Positions 31,541 to 40,316 of a stretch of 64,000 nucleotides of DNA are shown here, one piece after another. The stretch is from JABDGZ01 sp964487685 (GTDB taxonomy: Bacteria; Omnitrophota; Gorgyraeia; Zapsychrales; Fredricksoniimonadaceae). The stretch is from the NCBI GenBank assembly GCA_964487685.1, contig CAZASA010000002.1:5719-69718 (forward strand), given 5' to 3'. Every line of letters starts with the position of its first letter. The first letter of the stretch is position 1. Under the pieces are notes generated by a model. The model made no database searches. It was not told the origin of the DNA and saw nothing but the letters and a program-made list of their open reading frames with translations. Position numbers and translations under genes: made by a program.

Positions 31541-32974
31541 ATGGAAGAAGTCATGGAGCATTCCCGCCACCATATAACAGCCCCCGAAGACCGCATTCCT
31601 ATTTTTCAAAAAGCTGTCTACAGCATGGGCGCCCTTGTTAACCAGATGCAAGCGGCTGCCATTTCCGCGATGGTTTTGGTCTTGAACTTAGGTTTAGGCA
31701 TGAACCCTGTCTTAGTCGGTCTGGTGGGGACCATTCCCCGTCTTCTTGATGCCTTTACCGATCCTTTGGTGGGGTATATTTCAGATAATTCTCGCGCCCG
31801 ATACGGCCGCCGCAGGCCATTCATGTTCTTCGGGGCCCTTATCTCAGGAGTATTATTCGCTTTGCTCTTCCAGCTCCATAAAGAAAACAGCGAAATGTTT
31901 AATTTTACGTATTTTTTGGTGATCCAATGCTTGTTTGTCGTTGCCTTTGCCTTTTTTGCCATTCCCTGGATCGCCTTGGGTTTTGAAATGACCCCTGATT
32001 ATCACGAGCGCACACGCCTGCAAGGGACAGGGAATACTATCGCCCAGATCGCCTGGCTCATTTCTCCGTGGTTATTTACATTTATGTATACAACGAAAGA
32101 TGTTGTCCAGGGAGCACGTCTGTTGGCCATCATTTTCGGCGTCTTTATCGCGGTCGGCGGTATACTTCCGGCCATTTTTAATAAGGAATTTTTTGTTAAT
32201 CCTCCCAAGCCTCCGAAAAAGACCGTTAGGGAAGTATTGACACATTTTACCAGCGGCTGTGTGGTCACCTTCAAGAACCGTCCGTTCGTTAAACTTTGCC
32301 TCATGACCTTCCTGGTTTTCAACGGCTTCATGTTGGCATCAGCGTTTACCTCCTATGTTATTTTTTTCTATGATTTTGGCGGCGATTATGCCAAGGGCGG
32401 TATTCTGCTAGGCTGGTTTGGCACAGTGACAGCCCTTTCCAATTTTCTCTTCGTTATTCCTTTGATCACCTGGATCGCCACCAAGATCGGGAAACGTAAC
32501 ACCTTTTTGATCACCATTCCGCTTTCGATCGTCGGTTACGCGCTTAAATGGATCGGGTATAATCCCCAACATCCTTATCTATTGCTGATCGCGGCCCCTT
32601 TCATCGCCTTTGGTTTGGGATCGGTCTTTACTATTGTGAGCTCCATGCTGGCTGATGTTTGTGACCTTGATGAACTTCAGACCGGTAACCGCAGGGAAGG
32701 GATCTTTGGGGCCATTTACTGGTGGATGATCAAGTTAGGCCAGGCAGCGGCATCACTGATCTCCGGTGTATTACTGAATGCGACCGGGTTTAATATCATC
32801 CTGGGCGCCCATCAAACAGCTCACGCCTTATTATTCATGAGGTTCTGTGACATAGGCATTCCTATAGTAGCTTCATTGCTGGCCATTGGGATCATTTTGA
32901 CCTTTGAGGTCACGGAAGACAAGGCTTATGATATCCGTAAACAGTTGGAAGAAAGACGAGGGAAGGTGATATAG
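31541..32974 (+). CDS. GPH-family (MelB-like) sugar:cation symporter
   Basis: A 477-residue membrane protein with about twelve transmembrane helices. It matches the glycoside-pentoside-hexuronide:cation symporter group of the MFS: YSMGALVNQM in helix 1, DAFTDPLVGYISDNSRARYGRRRP (split here as DAFTDPLVGYISD and RYGRRRP) in loop 2-3, and a second-half ADVCDLDELQTGNRREGIFG. The substrate is probably a glycoside or oligosaccharide. Eukaryotic-like MFSD2/SUT-type relatives cannot be excluded. It has its own promoter and a GGAG leader. Confidence 0.85.
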   Translation: MEEVMEHSRHHITAPEDRIPIFQKAVYSMGALVNQMQAAAISAMVLVLNLGLGMNPVLVGLVGTIPRLLDAFTDPLVGYISDNSRARYGRRRPFMFFGALISGVLFALLFQLHKENSEMFNFTYFLVIQCLFVVAFAFFAIPWIALGFEMTPDYHERTRLQGTGNTIAQIAWLISPWLFTFMYTTKDVVQGARLLAIIFGVFIAVGGILPAIFNKEFFVNPPKPPKKTVREVLTHFTSGCVVTFKNRPFVKLCLMTFLVFNGFMLASAFTSYVIFFYDFGGDYAKGGILLGWFGTVTALSNFLFVIPLITWIATKIGKRNTFLITIPLSIVGYALKWIGYNPQHPYLLLIAAPFIAFGLGSVFTIVSSMLADVCDLDELQTGNRREGIFGAIYWWMIKLGQAAASLISGVLLNATGFNIILGAHQTAHALLFMRFCDIGIPIVASLLAIGIILTFEVTEDKAYDIRKQLEERRGKVI

Positions 32975-32993
32975 GGCTCGTCGTATTTTTTGA

Positions 32994-33022
32994 TTGACCA
33001 ACCTTGCCGTCTGTGTTAAATT
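32994..33022 (+). promoter_or_regulatory. Promoter of the sugar ABC operon
   Basis: TTGACC (32994), a 17-bp spacer and TAAATT (33017), about 62 bases before the lipoprotein start. GGAG lies at 33076. No palindromic operator was found in this gap. Confidence 0.5.
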
Positions 33023-33083
33023 TTGGGTTCATGTATTTATAGTATTTCTTAAGTATTAAATAGACTCTTATAGCGGAGAGTAG

Positions 33084-34388
33084 ATGCGCAAATCAAAATG
33101 GCCCAATACCCTGATGACCATAAGCCTTGGGGCCTTGCTTGTCCTGGCCGGATGTTCCCCATCAACCCCCAAGCCCAGCAATAAGATCTTCATGTGGCAC
33201 TGGATGACGGACCGAAATGATACCCTCCAAAATTTAGCCCAGGAATACCAAAAAGAAACAGGCATTGAAGTCTCCATCCAGTTATTTGCGCCATCCGATT
33301 CATATTCCCAGAAAGTCATTGCCTCAGCCCAGGCCAATGTCCTTCCGGATATTTTTGGCATTCTCGATAAGAAATCCATCGTGGGAGAATTTATCAAGGC
33401 AGGATTGGTCACGAACCTGACCGATGAGATGTATGCTGACGGGGGAAGCTGGAAGAACAGTTTATTTGACAAAGCCCTGGCAGACAAGCGCTTTGATGAG
33501 GGGAATATTTACGGGGTCAAGCCCGGCATCTATGGTGTCCCCATCGACGTGAGCGATGAGCAAATGCTCTATAATAAAAAGCTTTTAAGCAAAGCCGGTA
33601 TCAAGTCTCCTCCCAAGACCTTTAATGAATTCATCAGGGATGCCCAGGCCCTCAAGCGGGTAGGGATTACTCCTTTTGTCTCGGGTTGGGGCGAGTTGTG
33701 GCTCCTGGATTGTTTTGCTTCTAATTATGCCTTTAACATCATGGGCGAAGACAAGGTCTTTGCGACCTTCCGCGGCCAGGTCAAGTATACAGACCCTGAT
33801 TGGATCAAGGTCTTTGATGTTTTTGCCCAACTGCGGGACAAGGGTGTTTTGATCGACGGGATCGTCACCAAGGGCAATAAATACGCCGAGCAGGATTTTG
33901 CCTTGGAGCGCGCCGCGTTTAGTTTTAACGGCTCATGGTGCGTCAATGTTTATCGTTTGATGAATCCCAATCTCGATTATGGGGTCATGCCGCCGCCGCC
34001 CATAAGCCAGGCCTATCCTTTGAAAATTTGGGGAAGCGCCGGCTCTTCTTTTGTCGTCAATGACGGTTCCCCTAATAAAGACAAGGCCATCGCTTTTTTG
34101 AAATGGCTTACCGCCCGGGACCAGCAGGTACAGTTAGCCACCCAAACCAATAATCTGCCTTCCAATAAAGAAGCGCTCGTCAGTGTCTCTCCGATTTTGG
34201 AAGATTTTGCCAAAGGGATGGAACAATCCACGCATCCTAACATATGGCCGATCAATGAAGACCCCTCGGTCAGTGAGGCGTTTGATAAGGGGATCCAGGA
34301 CATTATCATCGGGGAAAAAACACCCGATCAGGTGGCCCGGGAAGTCCAGAAGGTTAAAGACCGGCAAAGTTCAAAAGGGAACCAATAA
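33084..34388 (+). CDS. ABC sugar importer, solute-binding lipoprotein
   Basis: A 434-residue family 1 extracellular solute-binding protein (MalE/UgpB type). The signal peptide ends in the lipobox LAGC (Cys at residue 23). The mature part has the GIEVSIQLFAPSD and GVPIDVSDEQMLYNKKLLSKAG segments typical of the class. It captures an oligosaccharide outside the inner membrane and passes it to the two permeases that follow. It is the first gene of the operon, two bases before the first permease. Confidence 0.88.
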   Translation: MRKSKWPNTLMTISLGALLVLAGCSPSTPKPSNKIFMWHWMTDRNDTLQNLAQEYQKETGIEVSIQLFAPSDSYSQKVIASAQANVLPDIFGILDKKSIVGEFIKAGLVTNLTDEMYADGGSWKNSLFDKALADKRFDEGNIYGVKPGIYGVPIDVSDEQMLYNKKLLSKAGIKSPPKTFNEFIRDAQALKRVGITPFVSGWGELWLLDCFASNYAFNIMGEDKVFATFRGQVKYTDPDWIKVFDVFAQLRDKGVLIDGIVTKGNKYAEQDFALERAAFSFNGSWCVNVYRLMNPNLDYGVMPPPPISQAYPLKIWGSAGSSFVVNDGSPNKDKAIAFLKWLTARDQQVQLATQTNNLPSNKEALVSVSPILEDFAKGMEQSTHPNIWPINEDPSVSEAFDKGIQDIIIGEKTPDQVAREVQKVKDRQSSKGNQ

Positions 34389-34389
34389 G

Positions 34390-35304
34390 ATGGACCAAAA
34401 AGTCCGCAACGCCGCCATATTCAAAGATAATTTGCAAAACTTCTTTTTTGTCCTTCCAGCCTTTGCTATTTTCTGCATTTTTTACGTTTATCCTTTTTAC
34501 AAAATGATCAATCTGTCCTTTTATGATTGGCGGGGGATCGGCGCCATGCATTTTATCGGGCTGTCGAATTACAAGGAATTGATGACCGATAATCTCTGGT
34601 GGGATTCCATTTGGCACGCCGGCTACATCACGCTCATCGCCCTGACATTCCAGAACGCATTGGCCTTTGCCCTGGCGCTGGCCTGTGACAGGGAGATCCG
34701 CATGAAACGGTTTTACCGCGTGGTTTTCTTTATCCCGCCGGTGCTTTCCGAAGTCGTGGTCGGTCTTATCTTCAACTGGATATTGAACCCTGAAATGCAA
34801 AACGGCCAGTATATCGGGCTCTTGAATCATTTTTTATATACCACCGGCTTTCCCCAATTGGTCCACGACTGGCTGGGCGACCCCAGGACCGCGCTGACGA
34901 CGATTGCCATTGTGCATAGCTGGAAAGGTTTCGGCTGGGGCTTTATCATGCTGTTGGCCGGATTACAGACCATTGACAAACAGCTTTATGAAGCGGCCAG
35001 GGTCGACGGGGCCAGTTCCTGGAAAACGTTCATGAACGTCACCATCCCCATGATGCTGCCGGTCATTTTGGTGGTGATGATCCTGACGATCTTAGGCTCC
35101 ATGCAGGTTTTTGTATTGATCATTGCCATGGTCAATGAAGGGCTCGTCAATCACACCGATGTGCCGGTGACGCGGATTTTCTCGGCCATGCAGAACACCA
35201 ACCGGTTTGGTTATGCCTGTGCCGAGGCGGTCATTTTCGGGATGATCCTGGTAGGAGTCTCTTTTATCATGAAAAGATTATCAGACAAGGTAAAGCAAGC
35301 ATGA
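34390..35304 (+). CDS. ABC sugar importer, permease 1 (MalF/UgpA type)
   Basis: A 304-residue inner-membrane permease with six predicted helices. The EAA loop is YEAARVDGASSWKTFMNVTI followed by PMMLP, the docking site for the ATPase. ATG 34390 follows the binding-protein stop by one base, with GGGA at 34377. It overlaps the next permease by 4 bp. No ATP-binding gene is present in the operon. Confidence 0.9.
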   Translation: MDQKVRNAAIFKDNLQNFFFVLPAFAIFCIFYVYPFYKMINLSFYDWRGIGAMHFIGLSNYKELMTDNLWWDSIWHAGYITLIALTFQNALAFALALACDREIRMKRFYRVVFFIPPVLSEVVVGLIFNWILNPEMQNGQYIGLLNHFLYTTGFPQLVHDWLGDPRTALTTIAIVHSWKGFGWGFIMLLAGLQTIDKQLYEAARVDGASSWKTFMNVTIPMMLPVILVVMILTILGSMQVFVLIIAMVNEGLVNHTDVPVTRIFSAMQNTNRFGYACAEAVIFGMILVGVSFIMKRLSDKVKQA

Positions 35305-36146
35305 AGTTCAACAGATATATTTTTTGGGGAACGGCCAAATCAACCTTCATCCATATTTTTTTGATGAGCGTTGCGTTGACCTGCCTGTTTCCCATCTTCT
35401 GGATGGTGCGTTGCGCGTTGATGACCAATGAAACAGTTTTTGTCGACAAGTCATTGATCCCGCATCATTTGAACCCCGGCAATTTCGCCGCTGCCTGGAC
35501 CATGGGGAATTTTGCCGTCTATTTTTTAAACAGCGTCATTTACACGGTTTCTGTCGTGACCGGCATTGTCCTGATCTCGTCCCTCGCTGCGTTTGCTTTT
35601 TCGCGGCTGAAATTTCCCGGTAAAGACATTATTTTTTATATGTTTGTGGCGGCCATGATGATCCCTTTGCCGGGTTCATTTGTGGCCCTGTTCGTACTGA
35701 TGACTAAACTGCATCTGGTCAATACCCGTATCGGTTATATCCTGTGCATGATCAATGTGGGGCTTTCCATGAGCATTTTATTGTTCAAGACTTTTTTTGA
35801 CAAGATGCCCCATGAGCTGGAAGATGCCGCCCGCATCGACGGATGCGGCAAGATAGGTATCTGGTGGAACATGGCCATGCCCTTTGCGCGTCCGGCCATT
35901 GCCGTCATTGTGATCTTTAATTCTCTGAATGTTTGGAATGAGTATATCCTCTCCAATCTGCTTTTGGTCGACACCAAGTTGATGCCCTTACAAAGGGGCC
36001 TCGTGGTCTTTCAGGGGGCCAACAGCACGGATTATCCGGTCCTGATGGCGGGGCTGACAATGGCCGCGATACCCATTATTGTGATATACTTACTTATGCA
36101 AAAACATATCGTCAAAGGCCTGTCGTCCGGAGAGGTGATAGGCTAA
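35301..36146 (+). CDS. ABC sugar importer, permease 2 (MalG/UgpE type)
   Basis: A 281-residue permease with six predicted helices and the EAA loop ELEDAARIDGCGKIGIWWNM. It ends sharing one base with the start of the exported glycosidase gene (TAATG), so transport and hydrolysis are translationally linked. As in many bacteria, a shared MsmX/UgpC-type ATPase encoded elsewhere would have to energise this importer. Confidence 0.9.
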   Translation: MKFNRYIFWGTAKSTFIHIFLMSVALTCLFPIFWMVRCALMTNETVFVDKSLIPHHLNPGNFAAAWTMGNFAVYFLNSVIYTVSVVTGIVLISSLAAFAFSRLKFPGKDIIFYMFVAAMMIPLPGSFVALFVLMTKLHLVNTRIGYILCMINVGLSMSILLFKTFFDKMPHELEDAARIDGCGKIGIWWNMAMPFARPAIAVIVIFNSLNVWNEYILSNLLLVDTKLMPLQRGLVVFQGANSTDYPVLMAGLTMAAIPIIVIYLLMQKHIVKGLSSGEVIG

Positions 36147-38473
36147 TGCAAAGGATCTTTTGCGGCACATGCATTATTGCGCTTTTATTTTTGGCGGCAC
36201 CTTGTGCCCATGCCCAGCCTGACCAGGGTGTCGACACGACGGTCGCGAACCGCAGCACCACCGAGATCGTACGTTTAGCCTGGGAAGCTTCCAACAAGGA
36301 CAATTTGGCGGATATATCAGCCCTGGTCGAAGAAATATTAAGGGATTACGGGAACCAGGCCAAGATCTTGGCCGCCCAATTGGACCAGTTCCCTCCCCGG
36401 GACAGGTTCAACGAATATAAGGTGATGTCCGACGTAGCGACGACCCTGTTCATCAAAGCGGAAACCTTGATGCGCCAGGGAAAGAACAAAGAAGCGATCA
36501 AAGAATTTAAAGGCATTATTGCCCAATATCCCTGGGCCCAGAATTTCGATCCCAGCCGCGGTTCATACTGGTCGGTGGCGGATAAATCCCAATCATCCAT
36601 TGATATGATGGAAGGCAAAGACCCTTCAGCACAGCTTGCTGCCAGTAACATCCCCAAGACCCTTCCCCAACTGAAATTCCAGGGGACAGAAGATGTCATT
36701 GATTGGACGAAATTCGGTAATTTCCTTAATGTGGGCACTAAAAACTACCATTATCAAATCACCGACCAGGCAGGCTTAGCGGCGGCGATGGGAGAGGGCA
36801 TATATCCCAACATATCCGATGTGTATAGAGACCCTGGTTACAAAATGATCATGAAAGCAGGCCGTCTGCGGGGAAGCCATTGGGACTTTACCAACACGAC
36901 AGACCTGCAAGCGGCATTTTATAAATGGGTGACCGCGCCCGAATCCAGGGGGGTCCAATTATTTTATACCGGTGAGATCTTTGAAAAAGCAGGGATGTAT
37001 AAAAAAGCGATCAAGGCCTACGATGCTCTTGTCGTGCTTTTTCCGTCGACGATAGCCTGGACCTATTGGCAGACCCCGTGGTATCCCGGCCAGGCGGCGG
37101 TGGCTAAGATCCAGTATTTGATCCGTATCCATCCGGAATTGGGGCTGGATTATAAAGGCGGCAAGATCCGCATCGTCAACCCTGATAATGATCCGCATGA
37201 ATATGTGACGATCACCGATCCGGGTACGATCATTAAATTAAGCGATGACCAGATAGCTGTGCAAAAAGCAAACCCGCACCCTAAAAAAACGTCACTTGGC
37301 GCTCCGGTCTATTTTTCGGGCAAGGGGCAGGTGCGGTTTGTCAAATTTGAGAACGGCAACTGGCAATTATGGGTGGACAATAAACCATTCTTTATCAAGG
37401 GAATGGCGTATATGCCAACCAGGGTGGGGCAAAGTCCTGATGACGGCACCATGGTCGACTGGATGAAGGAAGATGACGATCACAATGGCATCATTGACGC
37501 GCCTTATGAAGCGTGGGTGGATAAATATGGTGACAACAAGCGCCACTCCGACGAGCCGAAAGTGGGTGATTTTTACCTGATGAAGGAGATGGGGGTCAAC
37601 ACCCTGCGCATTTATTATCAGACCTATATGAAATCCGACAAGGCCTTCTTAGAAAAGATGTACCGGGAATACGGGTTGAAGGTGGCGATGAGCAATTTTA
37701 TCGGCAAGTACGCTATCGGTTCAGGGGCGACTTGGACCGAAGGTACCGATTACGAAAATCCCGAGCAGCAGAAGAACATGTTGAAATATATCCGCGAGAT
37801 GGTCAATGAATTTAAGGATGAGCCCTATATCCTGATGTGGATCTTGGGGAATGAAAATAATTATGGTGTTGCTTCCAATGCGAACAGGAAACCTGAGGCA
37901 TACTATCAATTTGTCAATGAAGCGGCGAAGATGATCAAGTCGATCGACCCCAACCATCCGGTAGCGATCTGTAACGGGGACACCTTGTTCCTGGATAAAT
38001 TCGGAAAATATGCCCCTGATGTTGATGCTTATGGGGCGAATGTCTATCGCGGGGACTATGGGTTCGGGTCATTCTGGGACGATGTTAAAGAACTGGCCGA
38101 CAAGCCGGCGTTCATCACCGAGTACGGGGCCCCTTCTTTCGCGCTGACCATGAACTACAACGATTCCCAGCAAGCACAGGCGGATTATCATAAAGGCAAT
38201 TGGCTCGACATCCTCTATAACAGCGCCGGTTACGTCGATGGTGCAGGAAATTCCGTCGGTGGCATGGCTTTTGAATGGCTGGATGAATGGTGGAAGAATT
38301 ATTCTCCTGCCATCCATGACACCAAGGCCGATGCGATAGGCCCTTTTCCGGGCGGGTATTATTTTGAGGAGTGGTTTGGCATATTCGGCCAGGGAGACGG
38401 CTCACAAAGCCCGTACTTGCGCGAAGGTAGGAAAGTGTATTATACTTATAAGGAGCTTTGGAAGGAACAATGA
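36146..38473 (+). CDS. Exported glycoside hydrolase, GH2/GH5-like TIM barrel with N-terminal repeat module
   Basis: A 775-residue exported protein. The signal peptide covers about residues 1-24. Residues about 30-155 form a helical TPR-like module homologous to the repeats of the next gene, with a partial second copy around residues 255-335. The catalytic barrel starts near residue 415 (FFIKGMAYMP). The predicted acid/base is Glu570 in ILGNENNYG and the predicted nucleophile is Glu659 in FITEYGAP, the clan-A spacing of GH2/GH5/GH72-like enzymes. It probably cleaves a beta-linked glycan outside the cytoplasm. It directly overlaps the permease stop. The exact GH family is uncertain. Confidence 0.8.
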   Translation: MQRIFCGTCIIALLFLAAPCAHAQPDQGVDTTVANRSTTEIVRLAWEASNKDNLADISALVEEILRDYGNQAKILAAQLDQFPPRDRFNEYKVMSDVATTLFIKAETLMRQGKNKEAIKEFKGIIAQYPWAQNFDPSRGSYWSVADKSQSSIDMMEGKDPSAQLAASNIPKTLPQLKFQGTEDVIDWTKFGNFLNVGTKNYHYQITDQAGLAAAMGEGIYPNISDVYRDPGYKMIMKAGRLRGSHWDFTNTTDLQAAFYKWVTAPESRGVQLFYTGEIFEKAGMYKKAIKAYDALVVLFPSTIAWTYWQTPWYPGQAAVAKIQYLIRIHPELGLDYKGGKIRIVNPDNDPHEYVTITDPGTIIKLSDDQIAVQKANPHPKKTSLGAPVYFSGKGQVRFVKFENGNWQLWVDNKPFFIKGMAYMPTRVGQSPDDGTMVDWMKEDDDHNGIIDAPYEAWVDKYGDNKRHSDEPKVGDFYLMKEMGVNTLRIYYQTYMKSDKAFLEKMYREYGLKVAMSNFIGKYAIGSGATWTEGTDYENPEQQKNMLKYIREMVNEFKDEPYILMWILGNENNYGVASNANRKPEAYYQFVNEAAKMIKSIDPNHPVAICNGDTLFLDKFGKYAPDVDAYGANVYRGDYGFGSFWDDVKELADKPAFITEYGAPSFALTMNYNDSQQAQADYHKGNWLDILYNSAGYVDGAGNSVGGMAFEWLDEWWKNYSPAIHDTKADAIGPFPGGYYFEEWFGIFGQGDGSQSPYLREGRKVYYTYKELWKEQ

Positions 38474-38545
38474 AGGGCTATAGGGTGCTCTGCATTTATG
38501 TAAATCTGTTTTCACCCCAGTGGGAACGTAACTAGGAGGAAGGTA

Positions 38546-39514
38546 ATGAAAAAATGGTTAGGGTTTTTAATTGTTGCAACATTTGGCCTATGCGCGATGA
38601 ATGTTTTCGCGGATGACCAGGGCGCAGCGAGTGCCGCAAAAATGGCTGCGGAGACGCAACCGGCACCGGTTCCAGGGGGCGATGCTGGTCAGGCACCCAT
38701 GGCTGCTCCTGCAGCTGCGATGAAAGCACCGATCAATTTTGGGGATTTCCGTTCCTCAACCTTGGTCACTAAGGCATGGAATGCATTGGCTCAAAATGAT
38801 ATTGAGTCAGTACTCGCGTACACTAATAAATGCATCTCACTTTATGCGGCCAAGGCCGGTGAAATGCAGACAAGTTTAAAGGACTACGTCACCGGCACCA
38901 ATGATGATATATTCAAATATTGGGCCCTTAATGATGTGGCTACCAGCTACTACATTCAAGGAGAGGCGTATCGTGCTGCAAACATGAAGGATGAGGCCAA
39001 AGAAGCCTATAATAAATTGATCAAGGATTATAGTTTTGGCCAGACATGGGACACCAAGGGCTGGTTCTGGAAACCTGCCGAAGCCGCCAAAGAAAAGTTA
39101 AGCATGATCGCTTCCGGTGTCAGTTGGGATTTTGGTGATTATTCTTCAAGCACCTTGGTCCAGAAGGCATGGGCAGCGTTGGCAGCCAATGATCTTAAGG
39201 GCGTGCAGGCGTATGTCAATAAGACCCTGGAGTTATACGCCGCAAAAGCCAAAGAGATGCAAGGCTCGTTGAAGGAATATCCCTGGGAATCCAAAGAAAA
39301 GACATTCGGCTATTGGGCCCTTAATGATGTCGGGACAGGCTTGTTTATTTTAGGTGAAGCTTATCAAAATGCAGGCAAAAAAGATGATGCTACTGCCGCA
39401 TACAAGAGAGTCATTAATGAGTTCTTCTATTCTCAATGCTGGGATCCGGGTGGCTGGTTCTGGAAACCTGCCGAAGCAGCACAGCAGAAATTAGGCGAGT
39501 TGGATAACGTATAG
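38546..39514 (+). CDS. Exported protein with two copies of a TPR-like module
   Basis: A 322-residue exported protein. The signal peptide is residues about 1-22 (ends NVFADD), then an Ala/Pro-rich linker, then two about 120-residue repeats (about 66-185 and 196-315). Each runs SSTLV-x-KAW, an NK-x3-LYAAKA helix, FKYWALNDV/FGYWALNDV, a GEAY-x2-A helix pair, and ends GWFWKPAEAA-x2-KL. The same module is at the N-terminus of the upstream glycosidase. A perfect AGGAGG leader (38534) suggests high expression. The function is unknown, and glycan or partner binding is only a guess. Confidence 0.7.
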   Translation: MKKWLGFLIVATFGLCAMNVFADDQGAASAAKMAAETQPAPVPGGDAGQAPMAAPAAAMKAPINFGDFRSSTLVTKAWNALAQNDIESVLAYTNKCISLYAAKAGEMQTSLKDYVTGTNDDIFKYWALNDVATSYYIQGEAYRAANMKDEAKEAYNKLIKDYSFGQTWDTKGWFWKPAEAAKEKLSMIASGVSWDFGDYSSSTLVQKAWAALAANDLKGVQAYVNKTLELYAAKAKEMQGSLKEYPWESKEKTFGYWALNDVGTGLFILGEAYQNAGKKDDATAAYKRVINEFFYSQCWDPGGWFWKPAEAAQQKLGELDNV

Positions 39515-39516
39515 TT

Positions 39517-39560
39517 GATAAATGGTGACGTCTACCAAAAATAGGTAGACGTCACCATTT
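39517..39560. repeat. Complete RAYT-type REP hairpin
   Basis: AAATGGTGACGTCTACC (39520-39536), a 7-base loop, and the exact complement at 39544-39560: a 17-bp perfect stem. The preceding GAT is shared with the left end of the RAYT unit at 30640. It lies three bases after an exported-protein gene and has no T-run, so it is more likely a transposed REP than a terminator. Confidence 0.85.
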
Positions 39561-39602
39561 ACTAAATTTCTTCGTAATTTCCCCCTAGAGATACCAAGAA
39601 AG

Positions 39603-40229
39603 ATGAAGATGAACGTAGTCAGGTATTTTTTTATTTTGCTTGTTTTTGTCCCGTGCATGTCCCGCGCCCAGGACAGCGACATCTCCGGCGATGACCAAGC
39701 CAAGTCCTTTCAACCTTTTGTCGTCTACCAGGATAAAGGGTCGATCAACCGCTTTGTGCCTTCAGGCTATATGCCGACCGGCGAATGCATCAAAATGGAC
39801 GACGCCTGGAGGGACAATTGCCAGGAAGGTAAGACCTGTATCAAGAACATTTATGATATTGCCTGCTCGCTCAAAGGCCGGCATTGGGCAGGGATCTATT
39901 GGCTTCATCCCGCCGACAATTGGGGCGACAGGAAGGGCGGGTTTAATTTGACCGGTGCCAAGAAATTGACATTTTGGGCCCGCGGGGACAATGGCGGCGA
40001 GAAGATCTCAGAGTTCAGGATTGGCGGAGTTGGCCAAGGCCGGGATTATCCTGACTCTGACACAGCCTCTATAGGGCCTGTGATTCTGTCCAAACAATGG
40101 AAAAAATATGAGATCGACCTGCGTGACAAAGACCTGACCTATATCAGCGGAGGCTTTGCCTGGATCGCCAATGTTGATGATAATCCTACCACCTGCACCT
40201 TTTATCTAGATAACATCCAATACGAATAA
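39603..40229 (+). CDS. Exported jelly-roll, carbohydrate-binding-like protein
   Basis: A 208-residue exported protein. The signal peptide is about residues 1-22 (core FFILLVFVPCM). The rest looks like a galactose-binding-like beta-sandwich: WAGIYWLHPADNWG, AKKLTFWARGDNGGEKIS, WKKYEIDLRDKDL and the final TFYLDNIQYE are typical of CBM/CIA30-like domains. Five Cys residues occur, of which two (Cys61 and Cys72 region) may form a disulfide. It probably binds glycan together with the upstream glycosidase. Confidence 0.68.
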   Translation: MKMNVVRYFFILLVFVPCMSRAQDSDISGDDQAKSFQPFVVYQDKGSINRFVPSGYMPTGECIKMDDAWRDNCQEGKTCIKNIYDIACSLKGRHWAGIYWLHPADNWGDRKGGFNLTGAKKLTFWARGDNGGEKISEFRIGGVGQGRDYPDSDTASIGPVILSKQWKKYEIDLRDKDLTYISGGFAWIANVDDNPTTCTFYLDNIQYE

Positions 40230-40253
40230 TAGGCAAAATTGTTTTGAATTCTC

Positions 40254-40282
40254 TTGTATTGAAGCTAATGCTTTGATATATT
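40254..40282 (+). promoter_or_regulatory. Promoter of the coiled-coil gene at 40317
   Basis: TTGTAT (40254), a 17-bp spacer and TATATT (40277). AAGGAG lies at 40307 before ATG 40317. Confidence 0.5.
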
Positions 40283-40316
40283 TTGTATTATATCAATGAA
40301 AGGCTAAGGAGAAAAT

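Noticed and set aside
39517..39560. REP hairpin as a rho-independent terminator
   Set aside because: No T-run follows on either strand. The sequence identity to the RAYT ends explains it better.
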